Assembly: GCA_963807425.1 (NCBI GenBank)
Contig: CAWEBZ010000001.1
Coordinates: 1 to 64,000, forward strand
DNA: 64,000 bases
Reading direction: 5' to 3'
Source of the DNA: VRUE01 sp963807425
GTDB taxonomy: Bacteria > Actinomycetota > Thermoleophilia > Solirubrobacterales > 70-9
The position numbers and the translations under genes are program-made. Below the pieces are notes generated by a model. That model was not told where the DNA came from. It was given only the letters and a program-made list of their open reading frames with translations, and did no database searches. Below are positions 1 through 10,540 of this stretch, piece by piece (within the stretch, counting starts at the first letter, position 1; the number at the start of each line of letters is the position of its first letter).

Positions 1-215
1 GGCCGAGGAGGTTGCGGCGCTCCTCGATCAGAAATCGGATGTCCGGCAGGATGAGATCGATGCCGGGCAGGTCGTCGCCGGCAAAAGCGACACCGAGGTC
101 GACGGCGATCCACTGCCGGCGGCGCTCGTTACCGACGCCGTAGAGGCCGAGATTATCCGATCTCGCCCACTCCACCGAGCGGCGCGAAGACGAGCTCGTC
201 GCCGGGCTCCACCAT
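1..215 (-). CDS. rnj: Ribonuclease J, N-terminal part, frameshifted and cut by the window edge
   Basis: Reading from the ATG at 215, the first residues give DELVFAPLGGVGEIG, the N-terminal signature of the metallo-beta-lactamase/beta-CASP ribonuclease J. The frame then hits a stop, but a neighbouring frame continues with WIAVDLGVAFAGDDLPGID and LILPDIRFLIEE, the expected continuation, so about two bases are missing near position 150. The ATG overlaps the birA stop as TGATG, suggesting translational coupling. An rnj gene downstream of nuoN-birA is the usual alphaproteobacterial order. RNase J is a 5'-3' exo- and endoribonuclease in RNA decay. Only about 70 residues are present; the catalytic HxHxDH motif lies beyond the edge. 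Confidence 0.7.
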
Positions 216-980
216 CAAACATGCGGACCCATCATTTGGACGACGTCGCCCGCGGAAATGGTTTTGCGCCCGCCGTCCGGCAATGACAGCACCAGCCGTC
301 CGGCATCATCGACGTCCTCGAACCGCCCGATCAGCTCCTGGTCCTCGGCGAGGCGCACGCGCATCGCTCGCCGCGCCCGGCGGCGCGCGCCAGCCAGTCG
401 GCACGGATCGTCGAGAAATGCTCGCCGGCGTTCCATTGCGCCAATCGCCCGAGCATCTTGGCGGACAGCATCGTGAACAGCCCTCGGCGGTGACCTCGGC
501 GCCGGCCGCCGCGAGATCGGTCGCCGGATAGTCGGTGTCGGCCGGATGACTGACGCAATTGACGCCGATGCCCACCACGACGCACCCCGCTCGCCGCCCT
601 CGCCTTCGATCAGGATGCCGGAGAATTTGTTTCCGCCAAGCGGAGATCGTTCGGCCATTTGATGAACAGTTGCGGCTTCAGGCCCGGCGCCACTTCCGCG
701 ACCGCGTCATGGATCGCGAGCGCCGCGACAAAGGCGAGCTCCGGCCAGTGCTCCGGCGGCGCCGCGTCGGTCAGCAGCAGGCTCGCAAAGAGATTGCCGG
801 GCTCCGACACCCAGGTGCGGCCGCGCCGCCCGCGCCCGCCGGTCTGGCGGCCGGCGGTGACCCAGAGCGGTCCGCGCTCGCCCTCCCGGCAAGCGCCAGC
901 GCCTCGGCGTTGGTCGAGATCAGCACTTCGTGCGCAATCAGCCGCACGCCGGCCGCTGACGCCCTGGGATCAAGCTGCAT
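215..980 (-). CDS. birA: Biotin--[acetyl-CoA-carboxylase] ligase BirA, frameshifted
   Basis: Three reading-frame segments together make a BirA-like protein. The ATG at 980 gives the N-terminal part (ASAAGVRLIAHEVLISTNAE, the ligase entry region). A middle frame at 610-810 gives PELAFVAALAIHDAV followed by QLFIKWPNDL, the conserved KWPNDL motif of biotin protein ligases. The last frame (215-360) gives an SH3-like C-terminal domain containing GRLVLSLPDGGRKTI. At least two indels separate these. There is no N-terminal helix-turn-helix, so this is the monofunctional type. It attaches biotin to the carboxyl carrier protein of acetyl-CoA carboxylase. It sits 5 bases after nuoN in the same operon. 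The indels look like sequence error rather than decay. Confidence 0.75.
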
Positions 981-985
981 CGTTC

Positions 986-2424
986 TCAGAACAACGATTT
1001 GGCGGCCACGTTCGCCGCCTCGACCAAGGGGCCGGGATAGACGAAGAACAGGAGATTGAACAGCCCCGTGACCGCCAGCACGGCCTCGAGCTCATAGGGC
1101 ATCGGCTCGAACGCCTTCGCCGGCTCGTCGAAATACATGATCTTGATGATCAGCGAGGTAGTAGTAGGCGCCCACCACGCTCGCGAGCACGCCGATGACC
1201 GCGAGCGTGAACAGCCCGGCCTTGATGGCGGCCAGGAACACGTAGAACTTGGCGAAGAAGCCGGCGAGCGGCGGAATGCCGGCGAGCGAGAACAGCAGCA
1301 TCGCCAGGAAGAACGCCATCGCCGGCTTGGTGCGCGCCAGCCCGGCAAGGTCGCCGATGTCCTCGACCATCTGGCCGTCGCGGCGCATCGACAGGATGCA
1401 GGCGAAGGTGCCGAGCGTCATCGTCGACGTAGATCGCCATGTAGACCAGCACGCCCTGCACGCCTTCGGCGTGCCGGCGGCGAGCCCGACCAGCGCGAAG
1501 CCCATGTGGCCGATCGAGGAATAGGCCATCAGCCGCTTGATGTTGCGCTGGCCGATGGCGGCGAAGGCGCCGAGCACCATCGACGCGATCGACGACGAAC
1601 ACGACGATCTGCTGCCATTGCGGCACGATGTCGGGGAACGCGTCGATGGCGACGCGCACGAACATCGCGATGCCCGCGACCTTGGGCGCCGCGGCGAAGA
1701 ACGCGGTGATCGGCGTCGGCGCGCCTTCGTAGACGTCGGGCGTCCACATGTGGAACGGCACCGCCGAAACCTTGAAGCAGAAGCCCGCGAACAGGAACAC
1801 CAGCCCGAAGATCAGGCCGATGCCGCCGTTGGCGGACGCCTTGGCGATGCCCGCGAAGCTGACGGTGCCGGTGAAGCCGTAGACCAGCGAGCGCCGTAAA
1901 GCAGCATGCCCGACGACAGCGCGCCGAGCACGAAATATTTCAGGCCCGGCCTCGGTCGAGCGCACGGAATCGCGGTTGATCGCGGCGACCACATAGAGCG
2001 CCAGGCTCATCAGCTCGAGGCCGAGATAGAGCGCGATCAGGTCGGCCGCCGAGATCAGCATCAGCATGCCGGCGGTCGAGAGCAGGATCAGGATCGGATA
2101 TTCGAACGGTTCTGCTGCTCGCGCTCGAAATAGTCGAGCGACATCAGGATCGCGGTCGCCGAGCCGATCAGCGCCAGGAGCTTGAGGAAGCGCGCGAACG
2201 GATCGACGACGAAGCTGCCGCCGAAGGCTTCCAGCCGCTCCGCCGGCAGCCAGACGAGCACGACGCCGGCCGCGATCAGCAGCAGGATCGCCAGCCAGTT
2301 GACCGTCGCGGCGGCGCGCTCGCCGCGGAACGCGCCGACCATCAGCAGCGACCATCGCGCCGACGGCCAGCACGATCTCCGGCAGGACCGGGCAGCAGAT
2401 CGCGAACGACAAGGTCTCGTTCAT
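986..2424 (-). CDS. nuoN: NADH-quinone oxidoreductase subunit N, multiply frameshifted
   Basis: Membrane antiporter-like subunit of respiratory complex I. From the ATG at 2424 the NuoN sequence is recovered only by changing frame about eight times (near 2345, 2105, 1940, 1885, 1585, 1465, 1425 and 1160). Recognisable pieces include PVLPEIVLAVGAMV, YPILILLSTAGMLMLISA, HMWTPDVYEGAPTPITAFFA and RLMAYSSIGHMGFALVGLA, which are core NuoN helices. The C-terminus ends LVEAANVAAKSLF. Every segment is well conserved, so the indels are more likely sequencing errors than an old pseudogene. It lies 7 bases downstream of nuoM. Confidence 0.85.
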
Positions 2425-2431
2425 GGCCGTC

Positions 2432-3944
2432 TCACTTCACCAGCATGGCGGCGGTCTTGGCCGCGCCGATCGCCTGCTGATACTGCTGACGAGCTGCGCG
2501 ACCGAGGCGGCCGACATGTCGAGGATCGGCTTCGGGAAGACGCCGAACAGGATGGTCAGGACCGCCAGCGGCCCGAGCGTGATCGATCTCGCGGTAGTCG
2601 AGGTCCTTGATGCCGTCGAGGCTCGGCTTGTCGAGCGCGCCGAAGATCACCTTGCGATAGAGCCAGAGCGCATAGCCGGCCGAGAGGATGACGCCGAGCG
2701 TCGCGAGCGTCGCCGTCCAGATGCTGACCTTGAAGGTGCCGATCAGCGTGAGGAATTCGCCGACGAAGCCCGAGGTGCCCGGCAGGCCGACATTGGCCAG
2801 CGTGAACACCATGAAGGCCGCCGCATAGAGCGGCATGCGGTTGACGAGGCCGCCATAGGCCGCGATCTCGCGGGTGTGCAGGCGGTCGTAGACCACGCCG
2901 ACGCAGAGGAACAGCGCGCCGGAGACGATGCCGTGCGACACCATCTGGAAGATGCCGCCGGCGATGCCCTGCGTGGTCGCCGCGAAGATGCCCATGGTGA
3001 CGAAGCCCATATGCGCCACCGACGAATAGGCGATCAGCTTCTTCATGTCCTCCTGCACCAGCGCCACCAGCGAGGTGTAGACGATGGCGATCACCGACAG
3101 CGCGAACACCAGCGGCGCGAAGTCCTGCGACGCCAGCGGGAACATCGGCAGCGAGAACCGCAGGAAGCCGTAGCCGCCCATCTTCAGCAGGATCGCGGCG
3201 AGGATCACCGAGCCGGCGGTCGGCGCCTCGACATGGGCGTCCGGCAGCCAGGTGTGGACCGGCCACATCGGCATCTTCACCGCGAACGAGGCGAAGAAGG
3301 CGAGCCAGGCCCAGGTCTGCAGGCCGGCCGGGAAGCCGTGCTTGCAGCAGCGTCGGGATGTCGGTCGTGCCGGCGTTCCAGTACATCGCCATGATGGCGA
3401 GCAGCATCAGCACCGAGCCGAGCAGCGTGTAGAGGAAGAACTTGAAGCTCGCATAGACCCGGCGCGGGCCGCCCCAGACCCCGATGATCAGGAACATCGG
3501 AATGAGGCCGCCCTCGAAGAACAGGTAGAACAGCACGAGGTCGAGCGCGCAGAAGGTGCCGACCATCAGGGTCTCGAGCACCAGGAACGCGATCATGTAT
3601 TCCTTCACGCGGGTCTGGATCGCGCCCCAGCTCGCGATGATGCAGAGCGGCATCAGCGCGGTGGTGAGGATCACGAACGGCAGCGAGATGCCGTCGACGC
3701 CCATGTGGTAGTTGATCGTGCCGGCGAGCCAGGGCCGCCGCTCGACGAACTGGAACTCGGCCGAGCCGGCATCGAAGCGCCAGACCAGCACCAGCGAGAT
3801 CGCGAAGGTGATCAGCGTCGTCCACAGCGCCACCCAGCGCGCATTGCGCTTCTCGGCTTCGCCGTCGCTGCGCAACATCATGATGAACAGCGCGCCGGCG
3901 AGCGGCAGGAAGGTCGTGACGGAAAGGATCGGCCAGCTCAGCAT
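2432..3944 (-). CDS. nuoM: NADH-quinone oxidoreductase subunit M, frameshifted
   Basis: Proton-pumping antiporter-like subunit of complex I. It starts at an ATG that overlaps the nuoL stop (TGATG at 3942-3946) with MLSWPILSVTTFLPLAGALF. Family hallmarks are NYHMGVDGISLPFVILTT, LVLFYLFFEGGLIPMFL, HTWLPDAHVEAPTAGSVILA and KKLIAYSSVAHMGFVTMG. One extra base near 3343 (expected LLQHGF, read LLQARL) and another indel near 2585 break the frame. The length fits the roughly 500-residue family once repaired. Part of the nuoLMN block. Confidence 0.88.
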
Positions 3945-5015
3945 CAGCCCGCCCCCGCCCGCACGATGAACCAGGTGATCAGCGCCGCCACGCCGATCAG
4001 CATCGCGAACGCATAGTGGTAGAGGTAGCCGGTCTGCAGCCGCACCACGTTGCGGGTGACGTCGAGCACCCGCGCCGACACGCCGTCCGGCCCGAGGCCG
4101 TCGATGATGCCGGCCGTCGCCCTGCTTCCAGAGCAGCCGTCCGAGCCACAGCGTCGGCCGGACGAAGATGACGTCGTAGAGCTCGTCGATGTACCACTTG
4201 TTGAGCAGGAACTTGTAGAGCGGCTCGTGCTGGCGCGCGAGCTCGACCGGCAGCTCGGGCTTGCGGATGTAGAAGTGCCAGGAGACCAGGAAGCCGAGCG
4301 CCATCATCACCGTCGGCAGCAGCGCGATGCTGTAGGGCACGTCGTGCATGGTCGTGGAGGATGTGGTTGTTCGGCCGAACTTGAGCAAGTCGCGGAAGAA
4401 CGTCTCGACACCGTTCCCGACGAACAGCTCCTTGAACGGATAGCCCGACAGGATCGCGCCGGCCGCCAGGAACGCGAGCGGGATCAGGATCACCAGCGGG
4501 CTCTCGCGCGCGGCGTCGTAGTGATGGCGGTCGTGCGGCCGGCCGTGGAACGTCACCAAGATCAGCCGCCATGAGTAGAACGAGGTGAGCCCGGCCGCGG
4601 CGACCGTCAGCGTGAACGCGTAGAGCGCCATCGGATTGTGGCTGGCGAACGCCGCCTCGATGATCGCGTCCTTGGAGAAGTAGCCGGCGGTCAGCGGGAA
4701 CCCGGTGAGCGCCAGCGTGCCGATCACCATCATCGCATAGGTGAACGGGATCTTGTCCTTGAGCCCGCCCATCTTCTGGATGTCCTGCTCGTGATGCATG
4801 GCCATGATCACGGAGCCGGAGCCGAGGAACAGCAGCGCCTTGAAGAAGGCGTGGGTGAACAGGTGGAACATGCCGACCGAATAGGCGCCCACGCCCATGG
4901 CGACGAACATGTAGCCGAGCTGCGAGCAGGTCGAATAGGCGACGATGCGCTTGATGTCGTTCTGCACGAGCCCGACGGTCGCCGCGAACAACGCCGTGGT
5001 CGCCCCGACGCCTTC
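3944..5015 (-). CDS. nuoL: NADH-quinone oxidoreductase subunit L, 5' end missing, frameshifted
   Basis: C-terminal half or so of the largest antiporter-like complex I subunit. The recognisable sequence begins at GATTALFAATVGLVQNDIKR near 5,015 and continues with IVAYSTCSQLGYMFVAMGVG, HLFTHAFFKALLFLGSGSV and the amphipathic helix region, ending WFIVRAGAG at the TGA overlapping nuoM. Frames change near 4,350 and 4,110. Upstream of GATTALFAA the expected NuoL sequence stops abruptly and is replaced by unrelated DNA, so the gene is truncated at an artificial or recombinant junction and lacks about half its length. Confidence 0.85.
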
Positions 5016-5235
5016 GTGATCGCGGCCCTAGAGCCCCACGCTGAGGCACTCGGCCTCACCGGCTCGGAGACCCGCCCCTGAAGGGCAACATCTTGCGCTC
5101 GGCCACGCCCGGCCGAGCGTCGATCGCCTCGCGGATGCGGTCGGCGAGCTGTTGGCCCGCACCGTGCCAAAGACGGCCCGGTGGGGGCCGCCGCCGTCGT
5201 TGGCCGGGCAGCGGCGCGCTGACAAGCTTGGCGAG
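5010..5235. other. Junction between alphaproteobacterial and actinobacterial DNA
   Basis: NuoL similarity on the minus strand ends near 5,015. The plus strand from about 5,010 reads in one frame to a TGA at 5,079-5,081, ending ALEPHAEALGLTGSETRP. This looks like a plausible true C-terminus of an unidentified actinobacterial gene, but it is too short to name. The remaining bases to 5,235 hold no convincing gene, only the leader of the next coding region. The change of taxonomic character and of frameshift density here suggests an assembly chimera. Confidence 0.55.
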
Positions 5236-6666
5236 ATGAATCCACGAGCAGCCCGTATCCCGATGAAGCCCATCGCCGCCGTCGCTCTCCTGGCTTTGAT
5301 CATGGCGTCCGCCGCCGCGACCGCTGCGATAGGCGCGAGCCTGACCCGCCAGCCCCTGCCCCGGATCGGGCTCGACCGCAGCTTCGGCAGCGACGGGACG
5401 GTGATCGCCAGCGCTGGGGATCTCGTGCCCGGGCTCGACGACGAGTTCGGCATCGACGCCACTTCGGCCGTCGTCGACCGGCGCGGGCGCCTCACGGTTG
5501 GAGCCGACGGGTGGAGCCACGCGCTCCTCGCCCGCTACGCCCGCACCGGCGTGCCGGACCGCAGCTTCGGCGATGGCGGCGTTGCCTTCCGCGAAACGCC
5601 CCCGTTCGGCGCTCCCGGCGGACCGGTGGTCGCGCTTGCCCTCGACCCGTTCGAACGCCTCGTCGCGAGCATCGGCGACAAGCAGGATCTGATCGTCGCC
5701 CGCTTTTCGCCCGAAGGCCGCCTCGATCCCGGCTTCGGCGATGCGGGAATCGCCGCCTTCCAGATTCCAGCCTCCGTCGGCAGCATGCAGGAAGGGGCTC
5801 CTCAGGCCAGCTCTGTCTCGATCGATGGCCGAATCACCGTCGCCCGGGTCAACGCCCTACGCGCCTCCAGGCGCAGCGGCACCGGCTTCGTGCTCGCCCG
5901 CTTCACCGAAGACGGGAAGCTCGACGAGAGCTTCGGCGATGGCGGCGTCTTCACGGCGAGCCTGGCGCACTCGCATCCGTTCCAGCTCGCCTACGCCGGC
6001 CTCGACGGGAGCGGCGAGAGGGTGGTCGTGGTGAGCACCGCCTTCGTGCCGGTGAGGGACGAGGACCAGCGGCCGGAGCGGAAGCGGTTCGAGGTGGTGC
6101 GCCTGCTGCCGGACGGCACGCCCGACCCTGGCTTCGGCGGGGGTGACGGCAGGGTCCAGCTCACGGTCGGGCGCTACGGCACCATCGCCACGGCCATCGC
6201 CTTCGACTCGCGCGAGCGCATGGTTGTGGCGGGCCGGAGCGGTCGCGGCTTCGGCTTCTCCCGGCTGCGACCGGACGGTACGCTGGATCGTAGGTTCGGC
6301 TCAGGGGGTCAGATGACGATCCCAGCCGGCCGCCGACTTGCCGAGTGGGATCTGGGCGCGATCGCGATCGACGACGGCGACCGCATCGTCGCCGCCGGCA
6401 GCGCCGCCTTCGCCGGCACCAAGACCCGTCACTTCACCGCCTTCCGGCTGCGCCCTAGCGGAGCCCTCGACCGCAGCTTCGGACGTTCCGGCACCTGCAC
6501 CGCGGCCTTCCCGCGCCGTAGAGCCTTCCCCAGCGCCGTCACCACACTCCCCGACGGCGACGCTCTCCTCAGCGGCACCGCCCTCCTGCCCCGCCGCGGC
6601 GTTTACCCGCCGAGGGCCAACCCGATCTCCGAGTTGGCCCTCGCTAAGTGCAAAGGCCGTCCCTGA
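5236..6666 (+). CDS. Secreted delta-60 repeat protein
   Basis: 476 residues with a signal peptide (hydrophobic run from about residue 13, ending near AAATAAIGAS), so it is exported. The body contains seven copies of the delta-60 type motif, [LP]D-x2-FG-x2-G, such as LDRSFGSDGTV, PDRSFGDGGVAF, LDESFGDGGVFT and LDRSFGRSGTC. Each is followed by a beta-rich block with AxAxDxxxRxxVAG. Such repeats are thought to form a beta-propeller-like fold of unknown function. The ATG at 5236 is chosen over the upstream GTG/TTG options because it places the signal peptide at the N-terminus; the ATG at 5263 is also possible. Monocistronic. Confidence 0.75.
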   Translation: MNPRAARIPMKPIAAVALLALIMASAAATAAIGASLTRQPLPRIGLDRSFGSDGTVIASAGDLVPGLDDEFGIDATSAVVDRRGRLTVGADGWSHALLARYARTGVPDRSFGDGGVAFRETPPFGAPGGPVVALALDPFERLVASIGDKQDLIVARFSPEGRLDPGFGDAGIAAFQIPASVGSMQEGAPQASSVSIDGRITVARVNALRASRRSGTGFVLARFTEDGKLDESFGDGGVFTASLAHSHPFQLAYAGLDGSGERVVVVSTAFVPVRDEDQRPERKRFEVVRLLPDGTPDPGFGGGDGRVQLTVGRYGTIATAIAFDSRERMVVAGRSGRGFGFSRLRPDGTLDRRFGSGGQMTIPAGRRLAEWDLGAIAIDDGDRIVAAGSAAFAGTKTRHFTAFRLRPSGALDRSFGRSGTCTAAFPRRRAFPSAVTTLPDGDALLSGTALLPRRGVYPPRANPISELALAKCKGRP

Positions 6667-6701
6667 GCCCGGAGCGTCTATGACTACGATCCGCCCATCT
6701 G

Positions 6702-7127
6702 ATGTGGATCCAGCGGACGATCCGGCTCCAGGCGCAGCCGCGCGGCTTTCACCTGGTCACCGCGGAGGTGCTCGATGCCCTGCCCGAGCTGGGCGAGATC
6801 TCGGTCGGGATCCTGAGCTTGACGATCCAGCACACCTCGGCCTCCCTGGCCCTGAACGAGGACGCCTCGCCGGAGGTGCGGCGCGACTTCGAGGCTTGGT
6901 TCGACCGCGCGGTCCCCGAAGGCGCCCCGTACTGGACCCACACCCTGGAGGGCGACGACGACATGCCCGCCCACATCAAGGCGGCGTTGCTGGGCCCGTC
7001 CCTGACCCTGCCGATCTCCAAGGGCCGCCTCGCGCTCGGGACCTGGCAGGGCATCTACCTGTGCGAGCACCGCGACCATGGCGGTCCCCGCTCGCTGGTC
7101 GCGACCGCCACCGGCGAGCCAGCCTGA
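6702..7127 (+). CDS. yjbQ: YjbQ/UPF0047 family protein (secondary thiamine-phosphate synthase type)
   Basis: 141 residues, full length for the UPF0047 family. The hallmarks are all visible: a beta-rich start (RTIRLQAQPRGFHLVTAEV), IQHTSASLALNEDASPEVR with the conserved histidine, YWTHTLEGDDDMPAHIKAAL, and the C-terminal GTWQGIYLCEHRDHG. Family members form trimers with a His-rich metal-binding site; the E. coli protein can weakly make thiamine phosphate, but the physiological role is unsettled. It lies between the delta-60 protein and an ABC exporter with no overlap. Thiamine genes also occur at 37.6-40.6 kb but are not linked to it. Confidence 0.88.
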   Translation: MWIQRTIRLQAQPRGFHLVTAEVLDALPELGEISVGILSLTIQHTSASLALNEDASPEVRRDFEAWFDRAVPEGAPYWTHTLEGDDDMPAHIKAALLGPSLTLPISKGRLALGTWQGIYLCEHRDHGGPRSLVATATGEPA

Positions 7128-7206
7128 TCGGGGCGCGGCCCGGTAGCGGTCGCTTCTTCTAGCCTCAAGCCGTGAGCTGCTGCATCATGACCCTCGGGCA
7201 GCCGGC

Positions 7207-8051
<845 letters not shown>

Positions 8052-8055
<4 letters not shown>

Positions 8056-8924
8056 ACGCCTCGACGCTGGGCTCCGTCGCCGCCGTGGTCGGGCTCTCGA
8101 TCCAGGAGGGGATTCGCCGCCGGGTCTTCCTCGCCGTGCTCGTCCTCACCGTCGCCTTTCTGGCGCTCTACGCGCTCGGCGCCCATTTCGCCTTCCGCGA
8201 CGTCGACCAGTTCTCCTCCGGCGTCACCGGAATCCTCGACCCGCGGGCCTTCACCGGCGCCACTCTCTTCGGGCTGGCGATGTTCGCGACGCTCTTCCTC
8301 GGCGCCGTCCTGGCCGTCTTCCTCACCCTGGGAGTCGTGCGCGGGGACGCGGAGAGCGGCCTGCTGCAGCCGATCGTGGTGCGCCCAATCGGCCGCACCA
8401 CCCTGCTGCTCGCGCGGTTCGCCGGGGCGGCGCTGCTTTCCTCCGCCTACGTCATTGCGGTCTATGTCGCGACTCTGGCGATCACGTCGCTCACCGGCGA
8501 CTGGTCGCCCGACCACCCCGTCGGCCCGGCGCTGGCCCTGGCCCTCGGCGTCGCGATCCTCGCCGCCCTCTCCCTGCTGGCGTCGACGGCTCTCAGCGTC
8601 ACCGCCCAGGGGATCGTCGTCTTCATGGTCTTCGGCGGCGGCCTGATCGCCGGCCTCCTCGCCCAGATAGGCAACGCCATCGACTCCGACTCCCTGCACA
8701 CCATCGGCCGCATCGCCAGCTGGGCCCTCCCCTTCGAGGGCCTCTACGCCGCCGGCCTCCACGCCCTCATCTCCGAGACCTCCGGCCTGACCGGAGTCGT
8801 CCTCCAGCTCGGCCCCTTCGGAGGCTCCGAGGCCGCCGGCCCCCAGCTGATCGCCTGGGCCGTCGTCTACCTCATGGGAGTGCTGGCACTAGCCGCGTTT
8901 GTCTTCTCGCGGCGCGACCTCTGA
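8052..8924 (+). CDS. ABC-2 type transporter permease
   Basis: About 290 residues with six hydrophobic segments, including VFLAVLVLTVAFLALYALGA near the N-terminus, FLGAVLAVFLTLGVVRGDAE, and a final LIAWAVVYLMGVLALAAFVF followed by the basic SRRDL tail. The motif VRGDAESGLLQPIVVRPIGR, between helices, is typical of ABC-2 permeases. The ATG start overlaps the stop of the ATPase gene by 4 bases, so the two are co-translated. Substrate unknown. Confidence 0.87.
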
Positions 8925-9022
8925 GTCGGGAGCGATGCCTCCCGCAGCCTGGTCGCGCCGAGCTAACCCGGCCTGGGACAGGGCTTGAAAAAGCGAAGCG
9001 CCGACGGCAGGGGCTTCGCTCA

Positions 9023-9069
9023 TGGAGCTAGCCGGACTCGAACCGGCGACCTCCTGGGTGCGATCCAGG
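9023..9069 (-). pseudogene. 3' fragment of a tRNA-Ala gene (attachment-site scar)
   Basis: 47 bases match the 3' part of tRNA-Ala: anticodon arm with loop ATCGCAC (anticodon CGC), variable loop, T-arm GCCGG-TTCGAGT-CCGGC, 3' acceptor strand TAGCTCC and discriminator A. Similarity to the intact tRNA-Ala(CGC) at 22863-22935 stops exactly at the 5' base of the anticodon stem; the next bases (aaatattggcg) are not tRNA. Elements that integrate into a tRNA 3' half leave this kind of displaced fragment at one end. It marks the left edge of the restriction island. Confidence 0.8.
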
Positions 9070-9384
9070 AAATATTGGCGTTAGAAATAATCCGATTGCA
9101 GGTATTTAGAGGCCGATCTCCGAGTGGCGAAATGCGCTGGATACCCGTGGATTACGGTTGATTACCAACGGTTCAGCCACCCGCTTGGCCGAGCGGCCCC
9201 AAAATTGAGGTCTGCGCGCATCTGTCGTACGAGGGCCCTTGGATTCCCTCGCCTGTTTATCGCATTCAGGTTTGAGAGCAGCACAGACAAAAACTTTCGC
9301 GATCGACATTGACCATCGGCAGAGGGGAGTCCGGCACCGTCGATATGGTCAAGCCCAGCCGGCCATCCCTTGGCCGGGAATGCC
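9070..9384. other. Non-coding stretch at the left edge of the island
   Basis: About 315 bases between the tRNA-Ala fragment and the methyltransferase gene. It appears richer in A+T than the flanks (for example aaatattggcgttagaaataa). Two short overlapping open frames of about 60 codons occur on opposite strands, neither with family features nor a clear ribosome-binding site. No integrase remnant is visible. The promoter of the restriction operon presumably lies here. Confidence 0.5.
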
Positions 9385-10530
9385 ATGAGCCTAAAACTTG
9401 ACGCCGATATCGCCTTGGATGACCCCGATATCGCTAAGGCCGCCGGAGCAAACTCGAATGGTGGCGTCGCGAACGGCAATGGCAAGCTGAGCGATAACGG
9501 CAATGGGGCTGGCCCTTCAGGCCAGGGCTTCATCAGTCGGCTGAAGGGTGATGCTCGATCAATCCCCATCGACGACGACTGCGTCGACCTCGTCACGACC
9601 TCGCCGCCATATTGGAGGAAGCGCGACTACGGCGTCGAGGGCCAGATCGGGCAGGAGGCGAGCTACCAAGGCTACGTCGACGCGATGGTCGAATGCCTGC
9701 AGGAGTGGCGCCGGGTGCTTCGGCCGACCGGCTCGGTCTTCCTGAACATTGGAGACACCTTCCATAATCGTCGCCTCGCGGGGATTCCTGCTCGGGTTGA
9801 GATGGAAGCGGCGGACGACGGGTGGATCGTCCGCAATCGGATCATCTGGGCTAAGGACGGAGGGATGCCAGATCCGGCCCAAAACCGTTTGGCAAATCGC
9901 CACGAGTACATCATCCACCTCACCCTCGGTCACAACTACTACTACGACCTCTTCGGCTATTCGCGCGACTTCGGCAACGGCGCGAACCCAGGAGACGTGT
10001 GGCGGATCAATCCAAGGCGTCACATGGGCGACCATCTCGCCCCGTTCCCCACCGAAATCGCAGAGCGGGCGATCTTGCTCGCTTGTCCCAAACGGGTCTG
10101 CAGCAAATGCGGCACCCCCCGTCGCCGGATCGTCGAACGAACTACTGAGCTGGACCCGAGTCGACCGCAGGCAAAACGGGCAATGGAAATCGCCAAGGCT
10201 GCTGGCCTAACGAACGAGCATCTCCGGGCTGTTCAGGCGACCGGAGTCTCGGACGCCGGAAAGGCTCTTAAAACGCAAAACGGAACTGGCCGAAACGCCG
10301 AGCACGTGAAGGCACTGGCGGCTGAAGCGAAGAAGGCGCTCGGCGGATACTTCCGGGAGTTCACCTTCGCGAAGCGGATCCCGACTGGGTGGACCGCGTG
10401 TGGTTGCCGAAAGCGTTTCGAGCCCGGCGTGGTACTTGACCCCTTCATGGGAACTGGCACCACCCTCGATATTGCCCATGAGATGGGCCGAAGCGCAATA
10501 GGCATAGACCTCGCGGGAGACTCTGCATAG
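9385..10530 (+). CDS. DNA methyltransferase, N4-cytosine/N6-adenine, beta class
   Basis: 381 residues from the ATG at 9385 (a TTG at 9370 is also possible). Motif IV is TSPPYWRKRDYG (about residue 73), followed by the partner helix LQEWRRVLRPTGSVFLNIGD; motif I, the S-adenosylmethionine site DPFMGTGTTLDIAHEMGR, is near the C-terminus. IV-before-I order defines the beta class, and SPPYW is usual in N4-cytosine enzymes, though N6-adenine cannot be excluded. The central insert has CSKCG and CGCRKR, a possible zinc ribbon. The N-terminal 40 residues are low-complexity and rich in Asn/Gly. First gene of the island operon; it would protect host DNA from the McrBC-like nuclease. Confidence 0.87.
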   Translation: MSLKLDADIALDDPDIAKAAGANSNGGVANGNGKLSDNGNGAGPSGQGFISRLKGDARSIPIDDDCVDLVTTSPPYWRKRDYGVEGQIGQEASYQGYVDAMVECLQEWRRVLRPTGSVFLNIGDTFHNRRLAGIPARVEMEAADDGWIVRNRIIWAKDGGMPDPAQNRLANRHEYIIHLTLGHNYYYDLFGYSRDFGNGANPGDVWRINPRRHMGDHLAPFPTEIAERAILLACPKRVCSKCGTPRRRIVERTTELDPSRPQAKRAMEIAKAAGLTNEHLRAVQATGVSDAGKALKTQNGTGRNAEHVKALAAEAKKALGGYFREFTFAKRIPTGWTACGCRKRFEPGVVLDPFMGTGTTLDIAHEMGRSAIGIDLAGDSA

Positions 10531-10540
10531 ACTCTCCGCC

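Noticed and set aside
2556..4991. A single 811-codon open frame on the minus strand
   Set aside because: It is nuoL running into nuoM through frameshifts; both ends match different NADH dehydrogenase subunits and the true boundary is the TGATG at 3942-3946.
9106..9312. Two overlapping small open frames of 62-67 codons on opposite strands
   Set aside because: No ribosome-binding site, family similarity or operon context; probably chance.
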